From Nitrososphaera sp. AFS (GTDB lineage: Archaea > Thermoproteota > Nitrososphaeria > Nitrososphaerales > Nitrososphaeraceae), in assembly GCF_009898475.1 (NCBI RefSeq), contig NZ_QURE01000006.1, forward strand, positions 1 through 53,637: a DNA stretch of 53,637 bases. The letters are read 5' to 3'. The position numbers and the translations under genes are program-made. Of the stretch, positions 9,158 through 17,631 are shown piece by piece (the stretch's first letter is position 1; every line of letters starts with the position of its first letter). The notes beneath the pieces were generated by a model. It ran no database searches and had not been told where the DNA came from. It was given only the letters and a program-made list of their open reading frames with translations.

Positions 9158-9694
9158 ATGCCAATAGACCCAGACTTTCCAAGAAATCACAAAGTACTTG
9201 GTAAACATATGCATTCTGACGGTGAGCACTATCACTATGTATGGGGGCCAGGCAAAACAGCTGAGGCCGCCGAGAATGAAGAAGTCAAGGCAGCATTTGC
9301 TGCACGAGGAGAAGAGATCGCTCCAGTTGGAGTACACGGAACTATGGTAGCTGTTGATTGGGATTCCTGTGTGGCAGATGGTGCTTGTATTGAGGCCTGT
9401 CCTGTCCAGGTTTTTCAGTGGTATAGGACTGAGCAGGATTTGCCGGCTTCAAAAATGGTGAATGAAACTAGTAGTGGCACTGGTAGTACCGTAAAAGAGG
9501 AGAGAAAAGATTATACAGACAAGGCTGACCCAGTACGGGAACACGATTGTATTTGGTGTATGGCCTGTGTTTCTGTCTGCCCGCCTCAAGCAATTAAGGT
9601 CGATCAATCCAACCTTGAGTTCCATGAAAAAGCCTCAGGTACTTTCAATGAATCACTCTCGAAAGGAAGTGCACCTCCACCACACGCCCATTAA
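9158..9694 (+). CDS. Zinc-containing 3Fe-4S/4Fe-4S ferredoxin, Sulfolobus type
   Basis: A 178-residue electron carrier. The N-terminal extension is rich in histidine (HMHSDGEHYHYVWG, about residues 17-30) and resembles the zinc-site extension of Sulfolobus/Thermoplasma ferredoxins. Cluster I reads CVADGACIEACP (Cys71, Cys77, Cys81), with Asp in place of the second cysteine, which predicts a 3Fe-4S cluster. Cluster II is a full CIWCMACVSVCP (Cys131, 134, 137, 141). It probably serves 2-oxoacid oxidoreductases. A Ser/Gly/Thr-rich insert between the clusters and a C-terminal tail ending PPPHAH are additions. A T7 tract at about 9702-9708 may terminate it. Confidence 0.93.
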   Translation: MPIDPDFPRNHKVLGKHMHSDGEHYHYVWGPGKTAEAAENEEVKAAFAARGEEIAPVGVHGTMVAVDWDSCVADGACIEACPVQVFQWYRTEQDLPASKMVNETSSGTGSTVKEERKDYTDKADPVREHDCIWCMACVSVCPPQAIKVDQSNLEFHEKASGTFNESLSKGSAPPPHAH

Positions 9695-10004
9695 AACCAC
9701 ATTTTTTTGAAGCCGTCACCTTTCGATGAGCATGGTAGACCTTGTGGCTAACATGCACACTCGAAGGAGACGAAAAAAGATCTTTTTTTCTAAACAAGAA
9801 TTATTGCGATCTCGTAAAATCTCCGAATGAATCGACTTAGGGTGAGTCTAGTTTTTATGGGCTAACAAATACCAAATTACAATATGCAAATATTTTTCGT
9901 CTTGATAAATGACAAGTGTTTAAGTTTATTGGATTATCAATTTCACAGAACACGAACCATTGTGTTGATCAAAGGTTGTTATAAAATTCAAGAGCTTGAA
10001 ATGG
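9695..10004. other. Intergenic region with poly-T tracts and an A/T palindrome
   Basis: About 310 nt without a gene. It holds a T7 tract directly after the ferredoxin stop and an almost perfect palindrome centred on GATC at 9772-9790 (A6 before, T7 after), which resembles a terminator hairpin plus U-tract. The remainder is AT-rich, with possible promoter sequence before the next gene. Confidence 0.45.
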
Positions 10005-10598
10005 ATGAAGCGAAATAGTTCACATATGCAAATGATACTTCCTGAGGATATCCATTGGAGGCTAGCTAAATTCATGCAAGGAAGGAAGGTTTTTCCATTC
10101 ATTGAGAATAATGAACTGGTATGTATTTTCTATTTATACCTAATATCTGAGAACCATGACGAACTTGAAAGGAAAAAAGCTGTGGACGTTGCCACTCAGA
10201 CTGTTAAAAGAATCAGTTTCGAGATAAATAAAAACACGAAGGGTAATAGCTATATGGACTCTGATATGGTTCGCGAGCTGTATTTAAAAAGACAGCTTCA
10301 AATCGCAGTAGACCAAGTAGAGAACATTAATTTTCGCTATGACCAAATACTGAATGATCCTATTATTCTCTCCTATTGCTTTTCTCAACATGTCTCATAC
10401 TACAAACAAGATTATTTTTTTCAGATTTATGGCCCGCTTAACGAAGGAGAATACCTTAACGAGATGAGATCAACTTTGCAGGGAGCTATGATAATGCTAG
10501 GTTTTAACCGGAAAGATGAAACCATGCTGCCATTCAAACATCCCTTAATCCCATTGTATATCTGGCTTAAAGATCATCAGATTAGAGTTGGACTCTAA
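10005..10598 (+). CDS. Hypothetical protein
   Basis: About 197 residues from the ATG at 10005; a TTG at 9996 and an ATG at 10026 are alternatives. The sequence is mostly helical, with alternating hydrophobic and charged residues (HDELERKKAVDVATQTVKRI) and aromatic-rich segments. There is no signal peptide, membrane helix or metal-binding motif. I do not recognise the family. It stands alone between long intergenic regions. Codon usage and amino-acid composition look genuine. Function unknown. Confidence 0.65.
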   Translation: MKRNSSHMQMILPEDIHWRLAKFMQGRKVFPFIENNELVCIFYLYLISENHDELERKKAVDVATQTVKRISFEINKNTKGNSYMDSDMVRELYLKRQLQIAVDQVENINFRYDQILNDPIILSYCFSQHVSYYKQDYFFQIYGPLNEGEYLNEMRSTLQGAMIMLGFNRKDETMLPFKHPLIPLYIWLKDHQIRVGL

Positions 10599-10759
10599 GC
10601 CACTGTGACACTTGCAAATTGGCCCTCGATTTTCAAACACGCAGATCATTGCGTGTAAATCATGACAACTCAAGCTAGATCAGTAATAGATCCAAGGATT
10701 TACCTGAAGGATAGATGGAGCAAGTCTTAGTAGAACCCAGTGATTTAATGGTCCGGCCC

Positions 10760-10815
10760 TGGAGGCGGGAATATGACATATGTTGAGTTTCCCTTCTGTG
10801 TTATACTTTCCTCCA
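10760..10815 (+). other. Potential structured leader upstream of prs
   Basis: TGGAGG (10760-10765) can pair with CCTCCA (10810-10815), and CGGGAA/TTCCC (10766-10771 with 10789-10793) can form an inner helix. The element ends about 80 nt before the prs start. It may be a leader structure, a small RNA or chance. Some pairing partners resemble Shine-Dalgarno and anti-Shine-Dalgarno sequence. Confidence 0.25.
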
Positions 10816-10893
10816 TAGAGCTGAATCTCTGGGATAGCAATTTGGATTTCTATAATCAACATTTTTATGAATGCTAAGTAAGATGAATATGGT

Positions 10894-11802
10894 TTGGGCA
10901 GGGAAATCTCCGTAATTGCAGGGCCTTCGTCTGTCGATTTGGCAACCAAAGTCGCCAGTTGTCTAGATGCAGATTTACTTTCTGTTGATTTTCGAATATT
11001 TAAAGATGGCGAGACAAAAATCAATATGAGTAAGCCATTCGGGAAAAATTGCGTATTAATACAATCGACTTATCCACCAACCGATAGGCATCTATTGCAG
11101 GCCCTTATGATGTTAAAGAAGTGTTCTGATAGTTCGGCAGATATCGTAGCGGTTGTGCCGTATATGGCGTACTCTCGCCAAGATCGGCAATTTTTGGAGG
11201 GAGAAGTGGTTAGTATGGCAATTGTCGCAAGATTGTTCGAGTGTGTTGGGACTAGACGATTAATCACGGTAGATATTCATAGTCCAGCTTCATTGTCCTA
11301 TTTTTCGATTGACGCTCGCAATTTGAGTGCTACTGGCCTTTTGGCCAAATACGCAATCACTAATTTGAAAACAAGCCGTCCTGTAGTTGTATCGCCAGAT
11401 AAAGGTGGTGCTAAGAGAGCAATGGAATTTGCTAGAATTCTAAAGGCAGACATGTTCACCTTGTCGAAAAGGAGAGATATGCAAACGACGGAGGTATTTG
11501 TGGAAAAGCAGAAGCTAAATTTCGACATTGCTGGCCGAGATGTAATTATCATAGATGATATGATAAGTACTGGTGAAAGCATTGTAAAGGCTTCTGAGTT
11601 TCTGATCGAGGCTAATCCGAACAATATTTACGCGATGTGTACTCATGCAGTTATGATCGAGGATGCTCCTAAAAAAATCGAAGCAGCTGGAGTTAAGGAG
11701 ATCATCTCTACCAACTCAATTCCAAGTGCTACTGCCAAAGTAGACCTCTCATCAGTGATTTCTAGAGAGGTCGCAAGTATAATTGAACAAGCAGCCATTT
11801 GA
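10894..11802 (+). CDS. prs: Ribose-phosphate pyrophosphokinase (PRPP synthase)
   Basis: Makes PRPP from ribose 5-phosphate and ATP, feeding purine, pyrimidine, NAD and histidine synthesis, all of which other genes in this window serve. The 302-residue protein has the N-terminal FRIFKDGETKI, the metal-binding VDIHSPAS, the flexible-loop RRDMQTTEV and the PRPP-binding loop DVIIIDDMISTGESI. The start is TTG at 10894; nearby ATGs at 10883 and 10889 are out of frame. Length fits archaeal Prs. A possible structured leader lies about 80 nt upstream. Confidence 0.95.
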   Translation: MGREISVIAGPSSVDLATKVASCLDADLLSVDFRIFKDGETKINMSKPFGKNCVLIQSTYPPTDRHLLQALMMLKKCSDSSADIVAVVPYMAYSRQDRQFLEGEVVSMAIVARLFECVGTRRLITVDIHSPASLSYFSIDARNLSATGLLAKYAITNLKTSRPVVVSPDKGGAKRAMEFARILKADMFTLSKRRDMQTTEVFVEKQKLNFDIAGRDVIIIDDMISTGESIVKASEFLIEANPNNIYAMCTHAVMIEDAPKKIEAAGVKEIISTNSIPSATAKVDLSSVISREVASIIEQAAI

Positions 11803-11890
11803 TGAAGGAAATCTTGAGTTCTCGCCACTCAGAACGGATGAAATATAGTTGTAGAAGTCAACTTAAGGCTTGGCTTTTGCGGGAAAGAAT

Positions 11891-12820
11891 ATGGTTAACA
11901 TGAAGCTGATCTTCCTAGGGACATCAGCGTCCACCCCTACGGCAGAACGAGGACTTTCGTCGATGGTGATTCAGAGGGATGGCGAGTTGCTATTGTTTGA
12001 TGCGGGCGAGGGAATGCAGAGAAACTTCATCAGATCTAGGCTGGGGATGAATAAGAGGATGAAAATATTTGTGACTCACATGCACGGCGATCACTGCATC
12101 GGTCTACTTGGGCTTCTACAAACATTGTCATTACATGGAAGGTTGATTCCCCTTGATGTATACGGACATGGTAAGTTGGATGAGTTTCTCAAAGAAAATA
12201 TGCGAATAGTGAATTTCGGTTTGGGTTTTGATGTTAATATGCATACAATTAGGAGTGAGGGGGTAGTTGTTAGAGAAAAGGATTACGAAGTTACTTGCTG
12301 CGAAGCAGATCACCTGATCCCTTCATTTTCATACTGTCTTGTTGAGTTTGACAGGCCGGGGATTTTTGATGTTGGTGCAGCTAGGCGATTTCACATCCCC
12401 GAAGGCAGATTATACGGCATTTTACAAAATGGCGAGGATATTGTATACAATGGTGAGCTGATTAGATCATGCCAAGTAATAGGACAGCCAAGGGCCGGGA
12501 GAAAAATAGGTATCTCAGGGGACACAAGACCAACAAGAAAATTGAGGGACTTTTTTAGAGAATGTGATCTTCTGGTTTATGAATCTACTTACGGTCAAGA
12601 CAGGTATAACAAGGCACTTGAAAACTTTCATTCTACTGCGTTAGAAGCGGCATCATTAGCTAGAGACTCGGGGGTTAGAAAGCTAGTTCTTACGCACTTT
12701 AGTACAAGGTACAAAGAAACATCTGTGCTCCTAAATGAGGCAAGGTCAGTTTTCAGGAACACTGAAGCCGCAGAGGACCTTAAAATAGTAGAAATCCCAT
12801 ATAAAGAATCTGTATCGTAA
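11891..12820 (+). CDS. rnz: Ribonuclease Z (tRNA 3' endonuclease)
   Basis: Cleaves the 3' trailer from tRNA precursors. It is a metallo-beta-lactamase fold with the zinc motif THMHGDH (His63, His65, Asp67, His68 from the ATG at 11891), GTSASTPT at the N terminus, a later GISGDTRP and a C-terminal LTHFSTRY carrying the last ligands. The 309-residue length fits the short-form RNase Z. The frame opens at a TTG at 11870, but the ATG at 11891 or 11900 matches the family's N terminus (MKLIFLGTS). It is transcribed in the same direction as prs, 88 nt downstream. Confidence 0.94.
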   Translation: MVNMKLIFLGTSASTPTAERGLSSMVIQRDGELLLFDAGEGMQRNFIRSRLGMNKRMKIFVTHMHGDHCIGLLGLLQTLSLHGRLIPLDVYGHGKLDEFLKENMRIVNFGLGFDVNMHTIRSEGVVVREKDYEVTCCEADHLIPSFSYCLVEFDRPGIFDVGAARRFHIPEGRLYGILQNGEDIVYNGELIRSCQVIGQPRAGRKIGISGDTRPTRKLRDFFRECDLLVYESTYGQDRYNKALENFHSTALEAASLARDSGVRKLVLTHFSTRYKETSVLLNEARSVFRNTEAAEDLKIVEIPYKESVS

Positions 12821-12902
12821 TATGGCAGTGGAGTATCACGTAAATGTGTAAATTATGACTGGGTAACTCCGTCCAAACGTTGGGACATGGTTTTCCCATT
12901 TC

Positions 12903-13592
12903 TTATTTATTGGCCTCAGAAGGCAATTTTTCAATGATGCTTAAGATAATTGTACTAGTATTTAGGAGCACAATTCTGTGAAAAGTTGGATTGAATAGGA
13001 CAACGTCGATTGCAACGGCCCTGCCATGTTCATTGACGAACTCAGACGATGACAAGTACGTGTTATACATGCATAGGTATCCTGGTTTTGACAATTGTTT
13101 GATAGGTATCATCGATGCTGGCTTGAGACTTGTAGTTTCCCCAACTAATATAAGAGCGAGGCTGCGAAAGTTGCTATCGCATGGTAGCTTTGCAGTTAGG
13201 TATCCTTTTGCTATTGTGTGCGGGGCCGAGTCATAAATAGTTATGAAATCTCTCGGAGGTAGGGTTTGATGTGACAATAAAACTGTTGCAGAATTCCTGA
13301 ACGAGGGAAATACTGAAGAATTTTCATTGAATGTCATGTTGTCATTGGTTATGTTATGGTTTTGACCTTTTGCAGCTGATAAAAAAACGCTGGGATCTAA
13401 AATTTCGTTCATGACAGTCTCAACCGATTTGTTGTTTTTTGCAAAGTGATTTGAAAATACTGCCGTCATTTCTGGTTGTAGTGCCTTCGAGAAGGCGACA
13501 TTCGTTTGTATAGCACCTAAAAGTATCGATAGTATAATAAAGCATGTACATGCGAAATATATCGAGTAGGATTCAGGATGATCCCCGATCAT
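12903..13592 (-). CDS. Secreted or membrane-anchored hypothetical protein
   Basis: A 229-residue product with one N-terminal hydrophobic helix (about residues 10-30, IYFACTCFIILSILLGAIQ) that acts as a signal peptide or anchor. The rest is an extracellular domain rich in Ser, Asn and Thr. The C-terminal half has a strand-rich pattern (RDFITIYDSAPHTIAKGYLTAK, later IDVVLFNPTFHRIVLLNTS). I do not recognise a named family. The style matches small exported proteins of unknown function common in Nitrososphaerota. No cofactor motif is seen apart from two cysteines that could form a disulfide. Confidence 0.7.
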   Translation of the reverse strand: MIGDHPESYSIYFACTCFIILSILLGAIQTNVAFSKALQPEMTAVFSNHFAKNNKSVETVMNEILDPSVFLSAAKGQNHNITNDNMTFNENSSVFPSFRNSATVLLSHQTLPPRDFITIYDSAPHTIAKGYLTAKLPCDSNFRSLALILVGETTSLKPASMIPIKQLSKPGYLCMYNTYLSSSEFVNEHGRAVAIDVVLFNPTFHRIVLLNTSTIILSIIEKLPSEANK

Positions 13593-13631
13593 TTATGTTA
13601 CCCAATATTGTCGGGTAGAAAAGAATAATTG

Positions 13632-13910
13632 TTATTTTTTATTGATATGTTTCTTAGCTTCGCTATTCAGGTAATGCATATCAAAATGTACTATGCCTAA
13701 ATTATTAACCGAATCTCGCTTTCTCTCTGAACCCTGAACTATTTGTACTTTGACTGAGTCAATACTCAATAGTTGTCCCCATAAAATAAGGTCTGTTGCA
13801 GTAGCTTGGTTCGCGAATAATATAGAACAGTAGATACTTTTTTTGATGATAACTAATGGAACCAAATGAGAAAAATACTTTATGCATAAAAACTCAACTA
13901 ATAAGATCAA
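13632..13910 (-). CDS. Short hypothetical protein, possibly a remnant
   Basis: A 92-residue frame whose first part is hydrophobic (a possible signal or anchor) and whose C-terminal half looks protein-like (ATATDLILWGQLLSIDSVKV). It overlaps the upstream hypothetical gene by 17 nt and lies just downstream of it on the same strand. It may be a small exported protein like its neighbour or a decayed gene. Support is weak. Confidence 0.35.
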   Translation of the reverse strand: MILLVEFLCIKYFSHLVPLVIIKKSIYCSILFANQATATDLILWGQLLSIDSVKVQIVQGSERKRDSVNNLGIVHFDMHYLNSEAKKHINKK

Positions 13911-14568
13911 CGAATTGTTTAATAATTTCCAATTCCTTGACTCCTAAACGGCTAGAGGAGTCAATGATCTCCTTCTCGATCCCAATTTCCGACGCAACAA
14001 CTGAACGTAACTTTTTGATATCGATGGGTATCACGCCATTAACTAAGCCTGCGCTATAAGCACGTACATATAGATTAACAATCTTCCCCATGAAGGAGGG
14101 AATGAATCGAACAAGCAGTAGCATTGCTTGACGAACAGCTTCATCGTCAGGGTTACAAATCGAAACACATTTGATAAGCGATTCCAAGATTTGCATCCGG
14201 AATCGACCTAGTTCGTCCAAAGCAGAAGCAACAATAAGGCCTGATTCACTCAACTCGTAAAATGGTACTCCTTCCATCTGTAAGGCTTTAGGGCCACGGC
14301 GCAATGGTAGTCTCCCTCCCTCCTTGACGACGCCAGAAGGAATCAAAACTTCATCTAAATCTCTAAAAATACCGGAGTACATATTTTGCCATAAAATACC
14401 CTGTTTTTTTGCAATTATCTGGGCAATTGAAGTTCTGGTTCGCAGCTCCGGACTTTGTTCTGTCGCGAGGTGGACAATAATTTCCCGTTGTCTCCTTGCT
14501 TCGCCAGTAAATTTATTGTCTTGACTTTTGAATGTGTCGAATATCCCTATACCTTGTTTTGATCTCAA
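13894..14568 (-). CDS. Hypothetical protein with a helical C-terminal half
   Basis: A 224-residue soluble protein. The first ~110 residues include a basic segment (GEARRQREIIVHLATEQSP) and a region resembling a small DNA- or RNA-binding fold (RTSIAQIIAKKQGILWQNMY). The rest is strongly helical (FRMQILESLIKCVSICNP onward). No catalytic signature is visible and I do not recognise the family. It is the first gene of a reverse-strand set with the two short hypothetical genes downstream. Composition is typical of a real gene. Confidence 0.65.
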   Translation of the reverse strand: MRSKQGIGIFDTFKSQDNKFTGEARRQREIIVHLATEQSPELRTRTSIAQIIAKKQGILWQNMYSGIFRDLDEVLIPSGVVKEGGRLPLRRGPKALQMEGVPFYELSESGLIVASALDELGRFRMQILESLIKCVSICNPDDEAVRQAMLLLVRFIPSFMGKIVNLYVRAYSAGLVNGVIPIDIKKLRSVVASEIGIEKEIIDSSSRLGVKELEIIKQFVDLIS

Positions 14569-14752
14569 ACTTCTTACTTTATAAGGCTCAGTTATGTTAA
14601 TATTTTTGTCTATCAGCTTTGTGAAAATTTTATGGACATCATCATATTTGGGATATAATAAGTATGGATTATTGAAGTTGTTTAATGGAATCCTTCATGA
14701 GGAATAAATGTGCTCTTCTCAAAAGTTTCAGTTGGATTGTTAGACCGCCAAG

Positions 14753-15025
14753 TTGAATAAATCCCAGATGCTAATTTCATATAGAGTATTGATTCTTCCA
14801 AAACTCTTGAGCGAGCTAAACAAAGAGTCCTTCAATCCACGCTACTTTATTCCTATTGGTAGGGTAGGAAACGGTATGATTTTTCGTTTCCCAGCTCTAG
14901 CTATGCGAGTGCGAGACGAGGAGGGTTTTGAAGGAACCAATTCACTTATCTTCTATTGGCTCTTCGAACCTCACTACCGCAATAAACAAGCTACAGCCAA
15001 ACTGAAGGGAAATTCTATAGTATAA
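14753..15025 (+). CDS. Uncertain short open frame
   Basis: A 90-codon frame in an otherwise gene-free 530-nt gap. The middle (FNPRYFIPIGRVGNGMIFRF) looks somewhat protein-like, but there is no clear ribosome-binding site and no recognised family. A hairpin-capable segment (GCCTTC at 15032-15037 with GAAGGC at 15057-15062) follows its stop and precedes guaB. It may be a small lineage-specific gene or chance. Confidence 0.25.
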   Translation: MNKSQMLISYRVLILPKLLSELNKESFNPRYFIPIGRVGNGMIFRFPALAMRVRDEEGFEGTNSLIFYWLFEPHYRNKQATAKLKGNSIV

Positions 15026-15099
15026 TAAATTGCCTTCTAGACGAGCTCTAATAGAGGAAGGCTTATAACGCCATATGAGACAAGTATTTCAAAGAAAAT

Positions 15100-16520
15100 T
15101 TGGAAATAAGGGAAGGTTTAACTTTTGATGATGTATTACTTGTTCCAAGACGTTCAGCGGTAATTTCAAGATCCCAAACTGATCTTAGAACCAGGCTATC
15201 CTCTAACATTTCACTAAATATTCCCTTGATAAGCGCAAACATGGATACCGTCACAGAGGCAAGCATGGCTATTGCTATTGCAAGGGAGGGGGGCATTGGG
15301 ATCGTTCACAGATTTATGACAATTGATGATCAGGTGGATGAAATTCTGAAGGTAAAGCGCTCTGAATCAGTCATTATTGAACAACCATATACTATCAAAA
15401 CAAATGCTACAATGAAGACTGCAAAAAAAATTATGGTGTATCGGGACTTCTTGTCGAACAAAGCGGCGGATTTTTAGCAGGGATTATCACGCAGCGGGAT
15501 ATTAGTTTAGAAAAAAACACAAGTTGTAAAGTTGAGGATTTAATGACTAAGAACGTAGTCACTTCGAAAGAAGGGACAACTATTGAACAGGCAAAGGAAA
15601 TCTTGCACAATCATCGAATCGAAAAGCTGCCGCTGGTAGATAGCAATAAAAAAATTGTTGGGCTCATAACAAGTAAGGATATCCTTAAAATGGAACAATA
15701 TCCACATGCTTCGAAAGACAAAAAGGGGAGATTGCTTGTAGGGGCAGCCGTCGGAGTTAAGGGTGATTATCTTGAACGTACTGAAGCTCTCCTAGAGGCG
15801 GGATCAGATGCAATAGTAGTTGATATTGCGCATGGTCACAGTGACAACGCAATTAACACAGTACAAATGATCAAGAAAGCATTCCCAAACTGTGAATTGA
15901 TTGCTGGCAACGTTGCAACAGCGGGAGGAACAGAGGACCTGATTAAAGCCGGTGTGGACGCGGTCAAAGTTGGTGTTGGCTCAGGGTCAATCTGCATAAC
16001 TCGTGTAATCACTGGCTCTGGTGTACCTCAGCTTACTGCAGTTATGGATAGCGTCAAAATAGCAAGTCATTACAATATACCGGTGATCTCAGATGGAGGT
16101 ATAAGGACATCCGGCGACTCTACCAAAGCGCTTGCAGCTGGAGCATCTACCGTGATGGTAGGTGGCCTTTTTGGCGGTAGCGATGAGAGTCCGGGCCGAA
16201 CTCTGGTAAAAAATGGTAAAAAGTATAAAATGTATCGAGGTATGGCTTCGTTTTATGCCTCACTCGGAAGAAAGTACAAAGAAGGCGTTCCTTTGGACTC
16301 GGACGATTTAAACGATTATGTTGCTGAGGGTGTTGAAGCAATGGTCCCATACAAAGGAAGCGTTGTTGAGATCATTAGGCAGATGGTCGGAGGCATAAGG
16401 TCAGGCTTAAGTTACTGCGGTGCTCATACAATCAGACAGATGCAGAACAATGCCGAATTCATAAAAATGACACCAGCCGGCAATTCAGAAAGTCATCCTC
16501 ATGATGTAGACGTACTTTGA
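15100..16520 (+). CDS. guaB: IMP dehydrogenase, interrupted by a frameshift
   Basis: Oxidises IMP to XMP, the step before GuaA. The first frame (15100-15477) encodes the N terminus ([28 protein letters not shown]) and the start of the CBS pair. The second frame carries the rest: the second CBS domain, [11 protein letters not shown] with the catalytic Cys, and [11 protein letters not shown]. The switch is required at an A8 run, 15423-15430. One more A would join the frames as [14 protein letters not shown], which matches the CBS consensus. Every other part is intact and full length. The start is TTG. The cause could be a homopolymer sequencing error, polymerase slippage or true inactivation; error is the simplest explanation. 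Confidence 0.9.
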
Positions 16521-16708
16521 CAGATTTAATTTGATTTGCCTTAAGGTTAGAGGCTAGAAACTACTGCAAGTATTCTACTCGATGTCATTTAGAATGTATG
16601 CTTCTTGAAGGTGAATAATAGAAGAAGACCATGATTACGATTGTTTTGGGATAAGAATTAGGATGAGATGCCTTGTCAACCAAATAACATAACCCCTATG
16701 AAACTGAT

Positions 16709-16804
16709 TCAACACTCGGGTGGCTAAACATTGAAAATAGTCTAGGGATTAGCCTTACCGAAACCATGGGGCTAATTTTTCAGAAGTGTTGACGCTCCTT
16801 TTTT
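16709..16804 (+). ncRNA. Candidate structured RNA between guaB and rpoL
   Basis: TCAACACT (16709-16716) pairs perfectly with AGTGTTGA (16785-16792) and encloses about 68 nt. Inside, GGCTAA occurs twice (16722-16727 and 16770-16775) and each copy can pair with TTAGCC (16749-16754); the first pairing extends by GGT/ACC across a TT bulge, the second by an A-T pair. A T5 run follows the second copy (16776-16780) and a T6 run (16799-16804) follows the outer helix. This looks like a small RNA or a switching leader/terminator. No known RNA family is recognised. It ends about 40 nt before the rpoL TATA box, so it is more likely a separate or guaB-3' transcript. Confidence 0.35.
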
Positions 16805-16844
16805 AGAAAGACTCAAGGCTAATAGTTTATTCTCAAAGGTATAA

Positions 16845-16850
16845 TTTATA
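16845..16850 (+). promoter_or_regulatory. TATA box of rpoL
   Basis: TTTATA within an AT-rich block lies 26-31 nt before the ATG at 16876. This supports a leaderless rpoL message and helps choose that ATG over the upstream TTG. Confidence 0.5.
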
Positions 16851-16875
16851 TCCTCATAACACAAATTTGTGTCCA

Positions 16876-17154
16876 ATGCTTGCTGAAATTCTGGATCTGG
16901 AAGATAGGGAGGTAGAAATAAAGCTGCAAGACGAGGACATATCGGTGATGTATATAATTCAGCACGAATTATTAAAGGAGAAGAATGTTGAATTTGCGGG
17001 TGTCATTCTAAAGCATCCACTTGTCGAGGACTTCTTAATTAGAGTAATAACAAAGAAAAAAGATCCAATAGCCGCATTCCAATACGCGTGCGGTACAGCA
17101 TCAGAGATTATACAAAATCTTAATACTGTTCTAAGCGAAGTGTTGATTGAGTAA
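16876..17154 (+). CDS. rpoL: DNA-directed RNA polymerase subunit L (Rpb11-like)
   Basis: About 92 residues. It contains the Rpb11/RpoL dimerisation fold: an acidic first strand (LDLEDREVEIKLQDED), a helix with HELLKEKNVEFAGVILKHPL and a long C-terminal helix. RpoL pairs with RpoD in the polymerase assembly platform. The ATG at 16876 is preferred because it is 26 nt after the TATA box; a TTG at 16867 is possible. It overlaps the longest reading of the downstream tfs frame, and the likely tfs start lies 20 nt after its stop, so the two form an operon. Confidence 0.93.
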   Translation: MLAEILDLEDREVEIKLQDEDISVMYIIQHELLKEKNVEFAGVILKHPLVEDFLIRVITKKKDPIAAFQYACGTASEIIQNLNTVLSEVLIE

Positions 17155-17173
17155 TAGAGCGAGGTTAGATTCG

Positions 17174-17512
17174 GTGAAGTTTTGTCCTAAGTGTGAGAGA
17201 CGTATGAAGCCAAAGATTGAAGAAGGCATATTGTCTTGTCCGAAATGCGGCCTGATTATAAAGAGAGACGAGGAGTACATAGAAGATAGAGTGGTATCAA
17301 CTCGCGGGCAGGATCAATCTTCACAAAGTGCCCTCAAGATCATGGAAGGGGATAAATCGCTGGATACTATGCCAACAACGTCTATTGACTGCCCAAAATG
17401 CAAGAATGACTCGGCATACTGGTGGCTTCTGCAGACTAGATCTGCTGATGAACCCACAACCCAGTTTTATCGTTGCACTAAATGCACCCACACGTGGAGA
17501 AATTACGCATGA
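17174..17512 (+). CDS. tfs: Transcription elongation factor TFS
   Basis: An archaeal TFIIS-like factor that stimulates RNA cleavage by backtracked polymerase. It has an N-terminal zinc ribbon (CPKC and CPKC pairs) like RpoM/Rpb9, a linker, and a C-terminal TFIIS zinc ribbon (CPKC and CTKC). The acidic catalytic hairpin RSADEP carries the Asp-Glu that reaches the polymerase active site, so it should be cleavage-active. The GTG at 17174 follows a GAGG box and is preferred to the TTG at 17147. It is co-oriented with rpoL and pcn. Confidence 0.94.
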   Translation: MKFCPKCERRMKPKIEEGILSCPKCGLIIKRDEEYIEDRVVSTRGQDQSSQSALKIMEGDKSLDTMPTTSIDCPKCKNDSAYWWLLQTRSADEPTTQFYRCTKCTHTWRNYA

Positions 17513-17631
17513 ATACATTGCGATCGTCGAATTTTCTCGGGATATTCGTCGGTTAAAGTGGCATGCCTCTGATCACGTCTATTTCAGCAATCTTTAAAGT
17601 AAGTGGATAACTGCCTCAAGATAGAATTGAA

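Noticed and set aside
10680-11024. 114-codon reverse frame upstream of prs
   Set aside because: It runs antisense into the conserved prs N terminus and has no recognised domain or ribosome-binding site.
13632-15099. A prophage or integrated element suggested by three neighbouring hypothetical genes
   Set aside because: No integrase, att-like repeat, tRNA target, or composition shift is visible.
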